Positions 7,579 through 16,850 of a stretch of 50,115 nucleotides of DNA are shown here, piece by piece. The notes below the pieces were generated by a model that searched no databases, was not told where the DNA came from, and worked only from the letters and a program-made list of their open reading frames with translations. The stretch comes from Verrucomicrobiota bacterium (GTDB lineage: Bacteria; Verrucomicrobiota; Verrucomicrobiia; Chthoniobacterales; JAFAMB01). The stretch's first letter is position 1. Each line of letters opens with the position of its first letter. Where the stretch lies: positions 1 to 50,115 of the forward strand of contig JAFBAP010000151.1 of assembly GCA_019247695.1 (NCBI GenBank), in the 5' to 3' direction. The position numbers were made by a program, and so were the translations under genes.

Positions 7579-9119
7579 ACGGGAGTTGGCAAGGTCAGTG
7601 AAGCCAGCCGCATCACGTTCTCTTCGGTTGCTTCGGTCCGGTTCAATTCCCCGGTAATCCGCCCTTCGCGCATTATATAGATGCGATCGGAAACGGCCAG
7701 GATTTCGGGCAGATCGGACGAGATCACGATCACGGCGGCGCCTCCGCGTGACAACCGGTAGAGCAGGTTATGCACTTCCGCTTTGGCGCCCACGTCCACG
7801 CCTCGCGTAGGTTCGTCTACAATCAAGACCTTGGGGTTTGCGAGCAGCCACTTGGCCAGGACCACCTTCTGTTGATTACCGCCGCTAAGGCTTTGTACCG
7901 ACTGGCTGGTATTCCTGCAGGCGATGCGAAGGGATTCCTGCAATTCTGCGGCGACCGCGGATTGCCTGCCTTCACTTAACCACCAGGTGCCAAACCTCTT
8001 CAATTTTGCCGCCGCGATATTATGGGCGACACTCATATCCAGAAAGAGTCCCCCTTCTTTTCGATCTTCATACGCGTAACCGATCCCGGCCGCGATCGCT
8101 TCGGCCGGGGAGCGAACGGTTACCCGGCGCCCACTCACGTAAATCTCACCCCCTCCGCGTGGCCGGATCCCGAAGATAGAAAGTGCCAGTTCGGTTCTGC
8201 CTGCACCTGCCAGACCGGCAAAACCAACAATTTCACCTGCTCGGGCGTTGAACGAAACGTCTTTCAGGAGCGCTTTGGAATGGCTGGGAAGGTCGGAAAG
8301 GCCGCGTACTTCCAGTAAGATCGGATTGTGTGCAGCGACGGCATCGTTGTGCCGTAGCTCCAGATCCCTGCCAACCATACGCCGGACGAGGTCGCCGGTA
8401 TCCGTTTCCGCCACGCTGGTGGTACCCTGCCATTTACCATCTTTAAGCACGGTGACCCGATCGGCAATCTGAAAAATTTCTTCCAACCGGTGAGAGATGT
8501 AGATTACGCCCACGCCCTGAGACCGCAACTGTCGAATAACCCCGAAGAGCGCCTGGGTTTCCTTGCCGGTCAGGGATGAGGTAGGTTCGTCGAAGATGAT
8601 CACCTTGGCTTCAAGCGACAACGCCTTGGCGACTTCGACCATCTGCTGTTGGGCGGGTGAAAGATCTTCGACCGGCGTACCCGGATCCACGTCGAGTTTG
8701 ATTCGCTCCAGACTGCGCCTGGCGTCGGTCTGCAGTTCCTTTCGAAGAATATGCCCGAGGACATTGGGCTGCCGCGCGGCGAAGATGTTCTCCGCGACGC
8801 TCAGATGGCCAAACAGGCTGCGCTCCTGGAACACGATGCTGATCCCGAGTTGCTGCGCTGACTTTTCATCGGGAATGACGATGCCGGTGCGTCCGTCGAA
8901 TTCGATCGTGCCGGCGTTCGGTTGGTGTACGCCGGCCAGGACATTCATGAGGGTGCTTTTCCCAGCTCCGTTCTCACCGACCAGGGCATGTACCTCGCCG
9001 GGCCGAAGGTCGAAGTCGACGCCTTTGAGCACCTCGTTACCATCAAAACTTTTGCGGACTCCCCGCATCGCCAGAAGCGGGCGCCCGGGTGAAGGCTCTG
9101 CCGGAAGAGAAGGATTCAT
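7575..9119 (-). CDS. Ribose-type sugar ABC transporter ATPase (double NBD)
   Basis: A 514-residue ATPase with two nucleotide-binding domains, the usual size for RbsA/MglA-type proteins. The first domain has Walker A GENGAGKST (48-56), a signature-like LSPAQQQMVEVA and IIFDEPTSSLT. The second has the degenerate P-loop GLAGAGRTEL, a full LSGGNQQKVVLAKWL signature and IVDEPTRGVDVGAKAEV, as expected. It energises the permease at 6577. A 209-bp gap separates it from the upstream binding-protein gene. Because the other ATPase in this cluster (16185-16850) is broken, this one may serve both permeases. Confidence 0.95.
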   Translation of the reverse strand: MNPSLPAEPSPGRPLLAMRGVRKSFDGNEVLKGVDFDLRPGEVHALVGENGAGKSTLMNVLAGVHQPNAGTIEFDGRTGIVIPDEKSAQQLGISIVFQERSLFGHLSVAENIFAARQPNVLGHILRKELQTDARRSLERIKLDVDPGTPVEDLSPAQQQMVEVAKALSLEAKVIIFDEPTSSLTGKETQALFGVIRQLRSQGVGVIYISHRLEEIFQIADRVTVLKDGKWQGTTSVAETDTGDLVRRMVGRDLELRHNDAVAAHNPILLEVRGLSDLPSHSKALLKDVSFNARAGEIVGFAGLAGAGRTELALSIFGIRPRGGGEIYVSGRRVTVRSPAEAIAAGIGYAYEDRKEGGLFLDMSVAHNIAAAKLKRFGTWWLSEGRQSAVAAELQESLRIACRNTSQSVQSLSGGNQQKVVLAKWLLANPKVLIVDEPTRGVDVGAKAEVHNLLYRLSRGGAAVIVISSDLPEILAVSDRIYIMREGRITGELNRTEATEENVMRLASLTLPTPV

Positions 9120-9328
9120 AGCCGAGTGTCGGTCACCAGGAAGGGCAACGACGAAGCGCTGCCCTCCCTCGATCGGGATGCACGTTGAAAATACGGCGCG
9201 GCGCAGCTTTCTAACGCAAACCGCAGGCGACCATGCACCCCCAAAATCTTAGCACCTTCAGGTTGATGCCGCTTATTGTTACGCGCATCGAGTCAAGAAG
9301 GACGGCCGGCTCGCGGTTCGCTTCGGCC

Positions 9329-10357
9329 TCAGGTTTTCAGAAACAGGTCCACGGTTTCCTTGGTAACGGTGTAGGTGCCCGTATTATAATTAATCGGAAT
9401 CGGTACAACGCCGGCCGCCTTATCGTCCTTGGTAAAACTTAATTTGGAATGCCGCAGCTCATAAAGCGCCTTTACTCCGACGTAGGTAAACAACTCCCGC
9501 TTCTGTCCCACGGCAGCCGTTAACACGCCCTCTTTAACGAGCCTCAGGTGCTGCGCCTCGGCGTCAACGCAGGTTGCAACGATCTGGCCCGCTTTGCCTG
9601 CCTCCTTGATGGCCTGGCCGAAGCCCGGGCCACTTTCGGAGTCAAATCCGGCCATACCGATCAGGTCCGGGTTGGCCTGGATGATCGCAGCAGCCACACG
9701 GGCCGCTTCGGCCTGATTCCCCTTATCCTGTTGCGGATCCATGCAGGTGAGTCCGGCCTTTTCCGCTGCCGACCTGAAGCCGGCAAACGCCTGCTGGTCT
9801 ATGGTCTGCTCGATCAAACCCAGGAGCGCCACCTTACCCTTTTTACCATTGAGGGCCTTGATCATCGCCTCCCCCTGACGCACGCCCAAGTCAAACCAGT
9901 CGGTACCAATAAACGCGTATCGTTTGCTCTTGGGCACATCGGCATCGACGCAAACCACGGGAACTCCTGCGTCAATCGCGCTGTTAATAGCCGGGATCAG
10001 GGCACTCGGGTCCCAACCCACCACCATCATGCCGGCAGGCTTGCGAGCCGTGGTCTGTTCAACCGCCTCGACTAACCCGCGGATATCCACGCTGTTCGGT
10101 CCGGCGATCGTGACCTTAACGCCAAGTTCCTGGCCGACGAGCCTCAGCGCGGGTTGGTCGTGCGCCACAAACAACGGCAGGTTCACATTTGCCGACAGCC
10201 ACACGTATTCCTCGTTGCTCCCGGATTGTCCGGTGCTCTCAGCGGCAGCGATTTTCCGGGGGCCGGTCAACCCGGTAACCGCGGCGGCTCCAGCCAGCGC
10301 TCCTACGGAGCGGAGGGCGTCACGTCTCGTGACGCCGGATTCAATTCTCGTGTTCAT
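9329..10357 (-). CDS. Periplasmic sugar-binding protein (RbsB-like), Tat signal
   Basis: A 342-residue type-I periplasmic binding protein (Peripla_BP_4 pattern). The N-terminus has a twin-arginine motif (TRRDALRSVG) followed by an alanine-rich hydrophobic stretch, suggesting Tat export of a folded protein. The mature part shows LVEAVEQTTARKPAGMMVVGWDPSALIPAINSA split by the usual hinge pattern, VVCVDADVP, YAFIGTDWFDLG and PDLIGMAGFDSESGPGFGQAI. It belongs with the ATPase and permease downstream. It is the second of two binding-protein genes placed head to tail with a 112-bp gap. The ligand is not predictable beyond a monosaccharide or similar polyol. Confidence 0.9.
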   Translation of the reverse strand: MNTRIESGVTRRDALRSVGALAGAAAVTGLTGPRKIAAAESTGQSGSNEEYVWLSANVNLPLFVAHDQPALRLVGQELGVKVTIAGPNSVDIRGLVEAVEQTTARKPAGMMVVGWDPSALIPAINSAIDAGVPVVCVDADVPKSKRYAFIGTDWFDLGVRQGEAMIKALNGKKGKVALLGLIEQTIDQQAFAGFRSAAEKAGLTCMDPQQDKGNQAEAARVAAAIIQANPDLIGMAGFDSESGPGFGQAIKEAGKAGQIVATCVDAEAQHLRLVKEGVLTAAVGQKRELFTYVGVKALYELRHSKLSFTKDDKAAGVVPIPINYNTGTYTVTKETVDLFLKT

Positions 10358-10469
10358 CGTCTTGGGGAATCTTGGGGAGATTTCTTGATTTAACTATTCG
10401 GTTGGAAGTTACTACCCGAACAACAGGGTTCTGGCGCATGGCGGCTCTGTTTTCCGGTTGCGCGCGGCG

Positions 10470-11492
10470 CTATTTTTTCTGCACCAGATTCTGATCCACC
10501 CATTCCTGGGTGTAAGTCGGGCTGACGATCTGGCCGGGCGGCATGCCGGCATACTGGGCGAGGTTCTCAACCGTTACGCTCGCACCGGGCATCTTGATCA
10601 CCTTTGGAACGTCTTTACCATTCAGAATGTCAATGGCAAGCCAGAGCGCGGCACCGCCGATTCCCGGCGCGGTATTCGCCGAGACGGTCTGGTACTGGTT
10701 TTTGTTATATTGCTCGCCCCACCATTTGAGGAAGTTGGAGCTGCCGCCACCTTGAACGATAGGCAGCTTTCGCCCGGACTGTTCGAAGGCCTGAACGATA
10801 CCAATATCATCGCCGCCGCCTTGAGCGATCACTGCATCGACATTCGGCAGGCTCGGCAGGATATTGGCGACGGCCGATTGGGCAACGGAAGTGCTTGCCT
10901 GACCGTAAATCTCCCCAACGATACGAATACCGGGATACTTCTTCAGGACGTCCTTCTGCGCGTCGGAGATGATCTTGTCCGGTGCGGATCCCTCAACCCC
11001 GCGCACGAGCAGGACGTCCCCTTTGCCATGAAGCAATGTACCCGCGATGTAATCTGCCATCCCGCCGAAGATGCCGACCATGTCGAAGTCGAACTTGTAA
11101 GCGCAGTCGGCGGTGGCGATCGAATCGAACGCCAGCACCTTGATACCCGCCTGGCAAGCCTTCCCGATCACCCCATTGAGCGCCGTCGGGGATGCGGCGT
11201 TGATACAGATTGCGTCGACGCCCCTTAAGATGATCCCGCTCATCTGGGCGTTTTGCTGGTTAACGGTGTTATCTCCATTCTCAATGGTGTATTCGGAGAT
11301 CAAGCCTTCCGCTTTCGCCTTTTCAGCCGCGTCGCGAAAGGCCTCCACCATCTGATGGCGCCAGATGTTTCCATAGAACGAATTTGACAGCGCTATCCGC
11401 CACGGCTTTTTCGGAGCGGTGCTTTGCGCGGTATCTTCCGCCTTTAACAGCCCGGGGAAGAGGGCTACAATCAGAATGACGATGCGTTTCAT
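10470..11492 (-). CDS. Periplasmic sugar-binding protein, second system (Sec signal)
   Basis: A 340-residue type-I binding protein with a Sec-type signal (MKRIVILIVALFPGLLKAE). Landmarks are WRIALSNSFYGNIWRHQMVEAF, RGVDAICINAASPTALNGVI, IKVLAFDSIA, and VDAVIAQGGGDDIGIVQAF. It differs strongly from the neighbour at 9329 (signal type and ligand-pocket segments), so it is a separate receptor and not a recent duplicate. The natural partner would be the permease pair at 15241-16850, on the far side of the catabolic genes. With that ATPase truncated, the receptor may depend on the intact ATPase at 7575 or be an orphan. Confidence 0.9.
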   Translation of the reverse strand: MKRIVILIVALFPGLLKAEDTAQSTAPKKPWRIALSNSFYGNIWRHQMVEAFRDAAEKAKAEGLISEYTIENGDNTVNQQNAQMSGIILRGVDAICINAASPTALNGVIGKACQAGIKVLAFDSIATADCAYKFDFDMVGIFGGMADYIAGTLLHGKGDVLLVRGVEGSAPDKIISDAQKDVLKKYPGIRIVGEIYGQASTSVAQSAVANILPSLPNVDAVIAQGGGDDIGIVQAFEQSGRKLPIVQGGGSSNFLKWWGEQYNKNQYQTVSANTAPGIGGAALWLAIDILNGKDVPKVIKMPGASVTVENLAQYAGMPPGQIVSPTYTQEWVDQNLVQKK

Positions 11493-11539
11493 ATGACGGG
11501 TTTTGGCCTTTTCGGCCGGCGATGTTGAATGGTTTAAAG

Positions 11540-12406
11540 TCAGGCGGCAATGACAGGGTTCTCGAGCACACCGACCCCTTCTGCCTCTAGTCGAACAACA
11601 TCTCCCGGCCTCAGGAACCGCTGCGGTTTCCGGAAAACACCGACCCCCGCCGGCGTCCCGGTACTGATTACGTCGCCGGGTTCGAGGGTCATCGTGTGAG
11701 ACAGAAAGCTTAATAACTCCGGCAGGCTGAAGACCCAGTCGGAGGTCGACCCGTCCTGCATGAGTTCCCCGTTCAGATAGGTTCGGAGCCGTACGTTTTC
11801 AGGGTGCGGGAGCTCGTCCGCAGTGACGATGCAAGGCCCGAGAGGACAGAACGAATCAAAGTTTTTCGCCAGCGTGATCTGGTTGTCCTTGAACTGCACG
11901 TCACGCGCTGACACGTCGTGCAGAATGGTGTAACCGAAAACGCAGTCCATCACCGCGCCGGCCGGCGCACCGGTCATACGCCGGCCGATCACGACGGCGA
12001 ACTCGATTTCGTAGTCCAGCTCCCTGGTCCGCTTCGGATGCCGGATGGGTGCGCCCGGTCCGATCACGGCGGACGGCATTTTGGCAAAGAAAAACGGCTC
12101 TTCCGGAAAGGTCGCGTTCGGGTTTTCTTCCTGGTGCGACCGGTAATTGATTCCCGAACAAAGAATTTTTCCGGGCCGGGCAATCGGGGCGAGCAGTTTG
12201 ACTTCCTCGAACGCGTACGCTGGAGCGGAAGTGACGTTGAGCAGGTCCGCAACGTGTTTCCACGCCGGTTTACCGGCTCGGATTAACTCCAGCAACCGCG
12301 AAGGCAAGGCAGGGTCCGCGGCATGAAGGTCGAGGAGACGCCCCTGTCGGGGCAGTTCCGCTCCTGCCCGGGGTTCATCGTTGATCTCGAAAGTGTAGAG
12401 TCGCAT
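11540..12406 (-). CDS. Fumarylacetoacetate hydrolase family protein
   Basis: A 288-residue enzyme of the FAH superfamily, cytoplasmic and metal dependent. Landmarks are KILCSGINYRSHQEE, the YEIEFAVVIGRR metal-binding glutamates, TILHDVSARDVQF and ISTGTPAGVGVF. Family members hydrolyse or decarboxylate diketo acids; those next to sugar transporters and dehydrogenases often split 2,4-diketo-3-deoxy sugar acids to pyruvate and a second acid. That role fits the neighbouring dehydrogenase and lactonase-like genes, but it is inference. A six-base gap separates it from the dehydrogenase gene upstream, and an AGGA-type ribosome site precedes its ATG. Confidence 0.88.
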   Translation of the reverse strand: MRLYTFEINDEPRAGAELPRQGRLLDLHAADPALPSRLLELIRAGKPAWKHVADLLNVTSAPAYAFEEVKLLAPIARPGKILCSGINYRSHQEENPNATFPEEPFFFAKMPSAVIGPGAPIRHPKRTRELDYEIEFAVVIGRRMTGAPAGAVMDCVFGYTILHDVSARDVQFKDNQITLAKNFDSFCPLGPCIVTADELPHPENVRLRTYLNGELMQDGSTSDWVFSLPELLSFLSHTMTLEPGDVISTGTPAGVGVFRKPQRFLRPGDVVRLEAEGVGVLENPVIAA

Positions 12407-12412
12407 GTAAAG

Positions 12413-13426
12413 TCAGTTCCTGACAAAAACTCCTTTGTGCACGGCGTTGGGAGTCCGGACGATATGCCCGAACACTTCGGGTGCGGACCACAGATCGAAG
12501 GCGGTCGCAACCTCAGGGTACCGGAGCCTACCGCCGGCCAGCAGATCAAGGGCTTCGGGAAAGCAATTCGTCTCGGTGCGAGAACCGAGGATGGTCATCT
12601 CTTTGCGCGTAAAATCGAGTCCCGGGAATTGGACCTGGACTCCTTTGGGGACCAAGCCGACGACCACGATGCGGCCGCCGGCGGCGACCAATTGCGCCGT
12701 GGATTCCATGACCCTTGGATTACCCGTAGCCTCGATGACCACGGGCGCTCCTTCCTGGTTGGTTTGTTCAAGCACGCGCTCGAGCAAACGCTCATCGCTT
12801 TTGAGGACCTCAGCGCCGAGTGTCCGGGCGGTCTCGAGCCGCGGCTCCATAATGTCCACGGCCACCACCCGGGCGCCGCGAGCCAATGCCACCTCGATCA
12901 GCGCCAACCCGATCGGCCCGCACCCCAGAACCAACACGTACTCTCCCGCGCTGACCGTGCCGCGCCGGCACGCATGGATGGCGATCGTGACCGGTTCAGC
13001 GAAGGACGCCCGGAGCGGAGACATGCCGGCCGGCACCGCGTGGACGTGCGTTGCGGGTACAACGACGTCCTCGGCATAGCCGCCCGCCCGATGGACGCCG
13101 ATGATCTGTAAATTCGTGCAGCAGTTCGGTTTTCCAACCCGGCAGGCATAGCATCGTCCGCAGCTTAAAAACGGTTCCACCACTACCAACTGGCCCGCAG
13201 CCATCCCCGTTACGTTTGAACCGGTTCCCGCCACTACCCCGCAAATCTCGTGGCCGCCGATAATCGGGTATTTCGTGTACGGATTCTTACCGGTATAGAT
13301 GTAAAGGTCGCCGGCGCAAATCCCGGCGGCCTTCACGGAGATCAGCACATCGTCGGGCCCGAGCTCCGGGTTCCTCCAGTGACCGACGTGCATCTGATGG
13401 GGAGCATCAAAGATCGCTGCTTTCAT
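12413..13426 (-). CDS. Zinc-dependent alcohol dehydrogenase (sorbitol/threonine-DH type)
   Basis: A 337-residue medium-chain dehydrogenase. Catalytic-zinc ligands are visible as C37 and the GGHE pair (H59, E60). The structural-zinc loop is complete, with cysteines near 89, 92, 95 and 103 (CGRCYACRVGKPNCC). The Rossmann motif is VLVLGCGPIGLALIEVA, followed by VVAVDIMEPRLE, which suggests NAD preference. It probably oxidises a sugar, polyol or sugar acid imported by the cluster's transporters. The gene overlaps the metallo-hydrolase gene by four bases (ATGA), so the two are translationally coupled. Confidence 0.92.
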   Translation of the reverse strand: MKAAIFDAPHQMHVGHWRNPELGPDDVLISVKAAGICAGDLYIYTGKNPYTKYPIIGGHEICGVVAGTGSNVTGMAAGQLVVVEPFLSCGRCYACRVGKPNCCTNLQIIGVHRAGGYAEDVVVPATHVHAVPAGMSPLRASFAEPVTIAIHACRRGTVSAGEYVLVLGCGPIGLALIEVALARGARVVAVDIMEPRLETARTLGAEVLKSDERLLERVLEQTNQEGAPVVIEATGNPRVMESTAQLVAAGGRIVVVGLVPKGVQVQFPGLDFTRKEMTILGSRTETNCFPEALDLLAGGRLRYPEVATAFDLWSAPEVFGHIVRTPNAVHKGVFVRN

Positions 13427-14190
13427 GGCACTTCGATGGTGTCACCAGGTTTCAGAACGATGGATTCCGGCACGCTCGCGCCGTTCCGCCCGGCGGCGGC
13501 GAGGTATTCGTGGAATTCTGCCACTTCCGGGCAGTCCGGATTGATGAAGTGACACGGCAGAACCGTTTTGAGTTGGAGCCACTGTGCCGCCAACGCCCCT
13601 TCCCGCGGGTTCATCTCAGCCGTGAGCATTTTACCCGGCATGGGAAACCGGTGCAAGATCTCGAGTGGATTCGCGATCCCGATGCACCCGATGGTCGGCT
13701 GGTAGAGTTCCGCTTGCAACCTTAGGTCCGAAAAGATCGCCGTGTCACCGTAATGGTAGAACCGAACTCCGGGGCCGGCATAGACGATGAACGCCATCGG
13801 AACGCCGCTTGCATAGGTTCCGTCCGGCATCCGGATCTGGGACCAGTGATGGCACTCGAGCGGCTGGACTTTGATGCCGGCCACTTCCACGGCGATGCCC
13901 CACGTGGTGGCTCGGATCTGGCCTGCCGGGATTCCCTTGGCGACGAGATAGGCCTTCACCTCACCTCCGCAAATCACAGGCGCGCCGGTCCGGCGCGCGA
14001 TCGCTTCGGTGTCTCCGAGGTGATCAACCGCCGCGTGGCTCACGACGATCAAATCGACCTGGTCGAGATCCTGCGACTTGACGGGGCTTCCCGGATTCTC
14101 ATCCAGAAAGGGATCAAGCAGGATGTGCTGGCCCCGGCCGGTGATCAACTCATAGGCAGCCACGCCAAAGAAACGGATTTGAGTAGTCAT
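13423..14190 (-). CDS. Metallo-beta-lactamase-fold hydrolase (UlaG-like)
   Basis: A 255-residue MBL-fold protein. The metal motif SHAAVDHLGD (H52, D56, H57) is clear, with ILLDPFLDENPG before it, FYHYGDTAIFSDL later and a final VLPCHF histidine. This subfamily includes L-ascorbate-6-phosphate lactonase and other sugar lactone or amide hydrolases. Next to a sugar dehydrogenase, a lactonase role is attractive: it would open the lactone that the dehydrogenase makes. That assignment is inferred from context. It overlaps the dehydrogenase gene by four bases and lies 90 bases after the reductase gene. Confidence 0.85.
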   Translation of the reverse strand: MTTQIRFFGVAAYELITGRGQHILLDPFLDENPGSPVKSQDLDQVDLIVVSHAAVDHLGDTEAIARRTGAPVICGGEVKAYLVAKGIPAGQIRATTWGIAVEVAGIKVQPLECHHWSQIRMPDGTYASGVPMAFIVYAGPGVRFYHYGDTAIFSDLRLQAELYQPTIGCIGIANPLEILHRFPMPGKMLTAEMNPREGALAAQWLQLKTVLPCHFINPDCPEVAEFHEYLAAAGRNGASVPESIVLKPGDTIEVP

Positions 14191-14280
14191 AGGCGGTCGG
14201 GTGGAAGGTCAGATTTCGAGGGTAAGCCCTGGGTTAGGTTCCAACAGACCGGCTCATGCCCCTTGCAACCCGGTGTAACC

Positions 14281-15207
14281 TCAGTTTTCAAAGGAATTCT
14301 CCAACCCCTTAACTAACCAAAGCATCGCATTATTATAGGGCGTCGGAATGCTGAACCGACGGCCGGCTTCCACAATCGCGCCATTGATCACGTCGATCTC
14401 CGTGCGGCGATGCCGCTCGACATCCTGGAGCATCGAGCCTTTTGTGCCGGGAGCCAGCTTTCCGAGCAGGCCGGCGATGGCCTGCCAGCGTTCGTTGAAA
14501 TCAAGCGGGATCTGCTGGGCCTGCGCGACGGCAACGGCTTCCCGGAGGAGCGCTTGCATCAACTGCTCCATCTCCTCGGTAGCCAGCAAGTGATCCGCAC
14601 TGAGGCGGATCGACGCCGAGGTAGGCAGCGTCACGGCGTTCAGGGCGAGCTTCGACCAGATCTCCTTCAAGACGGATGTGGTCGGCGTAACGGGTATTCC
14701 GGCCGCGTTAAACGCGTTCGCGATCAGCGCCAGGCGATCTGAGGATGTACCGTCAAGTTCTCCGATAAACGTATTCCCCACACCGGCATGAAGGACGTGA
14801 CCAGGCCCGAGGACCGTCGCGCTATGATAGCTGACTCCAAGCAGCAGTTTGTCGAAGCCGGCGATTTTCCCGATCATCGGGCCATTACCCCAGCCATTTT
14901 GCAGTGACAAGACCGCGGTCCGCGGCCCGATCATTGGGGCAGCATTCCGGATCGCGCTCTCGGTGTGGTAGCACTTTACAAAAACGACAACCAAATCGAC
15001 GGGACCAACGGCAACGGGCTGGTCCGTTGCCAAGAGCTTGATGGTTTCTTCATGCCCGTCCTTTTCCCGAACGGTGAGGCCCCTGGAGTTGATGGCGGCG
15101 ATGACTTCTTTAGCGACGTCGATCAGGACGACTTCATTTTCACCTTTTGCCAGCGCACCGCCGATGACGCTGCCCATCGCGCCCGCGCCTAAGACTGCAA
15201 TTTTCAT
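14281..15207 (-). CDS. Ketopantoate-reductase family (ApbA/PanE-like) dehydrogenase
   Basis: A 308-residue NADP-type reductase of normal family length. It shows the N-terminal AVLGAGAMGSVIGGALA nucleotide-binding motif, VVFVKCYHTESAI, SLQNGWGNG and the catalytic KEIWSKLALNAVTLPTSA segment, then the C-terminal GSMLQDVERHRRTEIDVINGAI. True PanE makes pantoate for coenzyme A, but many paralogues in sugar clusters reduce other 2-keto acids. Its place in a catabolic operon argues for such a paralogue, so I give no gene symbol. Confidence 0.88.
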   Translation of the reverse strand: MKIAVLGAGAMGSVIGGALAKGENEVVLIDVAKEVIAAINSRGLTVREKDGHEETIKLLATDQPVAVGPVDLVVVFVKCYHTESAIRNAAPMIGPRTAVLSLQNGWGNGPMIGKIAGFDKLLLGVSYHSATVLGPGHVLHAGVGNTFIGELDGTSSDRLALIANAFNAAGIPVTPTTSVLKEIWSKLALNAVTLPTSASIRLSADHLLATEEMEQLMQALLREAVAVAQAQQIPLDFNERWQAIAGLLGKLAPGTKGSMLQDVERHRRTEIDVINGAIVEAGRRFSIPTPYNNAMLWLVKGLENSFEN

Positions 15208-15240
15208 ATTGCGCGCACCTCGTTTTTCCGGCTTTTCAGG

Positions 15241-16188
15241 TTAGGCCTTTTTGGTTTCCGGTGCCCGGACGGTCGCCACCGCGAGCACAAGGATAATAAG
15301 CATGCCTTCAACGATGTCCTGGGAACCGCCGGCCACGCGCAGCACCTGCATCGTCGTGACGATCATCACCAGAAAAATGGAGCCGAGGAGCGTGCCGAAG
15401 GCGCTTCCTCTTCCTCCCAGGATCGAGGATCCGCCCACGACGACGGCACCAACGGATTGCAACAGGTAAGGCGTGCCCATTTCCAGAAACGCGCCGCTCA
15501 CGCGACCGGAAAGCAGCGCACCACCGGCCGCAGCCAGCAAACCGCTGAGCACATAGGCGGTCCGGGTCGTGGCCTCCACGCGGACGCCTGCGAAGCGGGC
15601 AGCCCGCCGGTTCTGGCCGACGGCCGAAAGTTTCCGTCCGTAAACGCTCGCGTGCAGCAGCCAGGCCGTTACCCACGTCAGAACCAGCGCGAGCAGGAGG
15701 ATGATCGGCACCCCAAAAACGCGCCCGCTGGCTGCGTACGCCAACATCGGGCTCACGGCGTAGGTTTTGAAGCCCCGGTTGAAAACCAGGGTCGCGGTGG
15801 TCAGGATGTACCCCACCGCCAGCGTGGCGATGATCGGTGGGATACGCAGCCGGTTAACGATAAGCGCATTCACCCCGCCCACGCACGCCCCGAGTGCAGC
15901 CACGATCACCAAACCGAGCACCAGGCGCGCGTCCTGACCGCCGGTAACGCTGGTGGTGACAAAGGCGGAAAGCGTGATGACGCTCGGGATAGAGAGGTCC
16001 ACGGCCCCGTCCCCGGTGGTCACCACCAGCATTTGCCCGATCGCCACGATGCAAAGCAAGGCGGCAGAAGCCACGATGCCGCTGAGGTTACCAAGACCAA
16101 CCTGGTGGGCGCCGATGCTCAAGAGGACCCAAAGGACGACGACGCCTACGAGTGCCCAAATCCACGGTTGCTCAAAGAGCTTTCTCAT
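15241..16188 (-). CDS. Ribose-type sugar ABC transporter permease (second system)
   Basis: A 315-residue RbsC-type permease with about ten membrane segments. It has DGAVDLSIPSVITLSAF at the GxxDLS position, VGYILTTATLVFNRGF, a SAVGQNRRAARFAGV coupling loop and AVVVGGSSILGGRGSAFGT. It differs widely from the permease at 6577, so it belongs to a separate importer. The upstream chimeric ATPase/permease frame overlaps it by four bases. That system probably once had two permeases and its own ATPase, only parts of which remain. Confidence 0.9.
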   Translation of the reverse strand: MRKLFEQPWIWALVGVVVLWVLLSIGAHQVGLGNLSGIVASAALLCIVAIGQMLVVTTGDGAVDLSIPSVITLSAFVTTSVTGGQDARLVLGLVIVAALGACVGGVNALIVNRLRIPPIIATLAVGYILTTATLVFNRGFKTYAVSPMLAYAASGRVFGVPIILLLALVLTWVTAWLLHASVYGRKLSAVGQNRRAARFAGVRVEATTRTAYVLSGLLAAAGGALLSGRVSGAFLEMGTPYLLQSVGAVVVGGSSILGGRGSAFGTLLGSIFLVMIVTTMQVLRVAGGSQDIVEGMLIILVLAVATVRAPETKKA

Positions 16189-16850
16189 CGCGGGCGCGCC
16201 CAGAGGGTTCGTAAAATCACGATGCCGATCAGGAGAAAGCCCTGAACCGGGGCGATATCGTCTGAACTAAGCCGCATAAAGCCCAGCAAGGTGCCCAGGA
16301 GGGAGAGGGTCACAGCGGCGAAGACGACGCCCGCCGGCTCGATTCGGCCGCCAACGAGATCGCAGCCGCCCATCACGACCGCGGCAACGCTGAGAAAGGT
16401 GTAAGAACTCGCCGCGTTGACGTCCGACGCGGTATTAACCCCGGTGAGGCAAAGCCACGCGGCCATTCCGAAGACCACCAAGACGAAAACACCGGCTTGT
16501 CGACGCCACGGGCCACCTGGAAAAAGCTCACTTAACTCCAGAAAAAATTTCTCTGCCGCATTCAGGTTCGTGCGCACCGAGAGCTCCTGGTGAACTACCC
16601 GATTTCCGAGGTCCTTCGCCCTTCGGACCGAGTATTCGGGGAACGACACCGGGTGCGAATCGAACACCAGACGGCCGTGGTCCGGCCGGGTGCCCCCGCT
16701 CATCGGGCGCGTCAACGTGCTTTTACCTGCTCCGTTGGCGCCGAGCAGGGCCGTGACGGTTCCGCGCCGGATCGCAAACGAAACGGAGTTAACCGGGACG
16801 GTTGGCCCATACGATCTGGTGAGGTTTTCTCCTATGACCAGGGGATCCAT
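16185..16850 (-). pseudogene. ATPase N-terminus fused in frame to permease C-terminus (deletion chimera)
   Basis: The 221-residue frame starts as a sugar-ABC ATPase: Walker A GANGAGKST (37-45), then RVVHQELSVRTNLNAAEKFFL near residues 84-104, a Q-loop region matching the first 100 residues of the family. It then stops looking like an ATPase. From about residue 120 it is the last 100 residues of an RbsC-type permease, with FLSVAAVVMGGCDLVGGRIEPAGVV matching the conserved AAVVxGG..xGGRG region, and a hydrophobic end. It lacks Walker B, the signature motif, the whole second NBD and most permease helices. A deletion of roughly 2 kb that kept frame, with the junction near 16490-16540, is the simplest reading. 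Misassembly is the alternative. It should not work as a transporter part. Confidence 0.82.

Noticed and set aside
10458-11228. 256-residue plus-strand frame
   Set aside because: It is antisense to a well-supported sugar-binding protein and has no recognisable motif.
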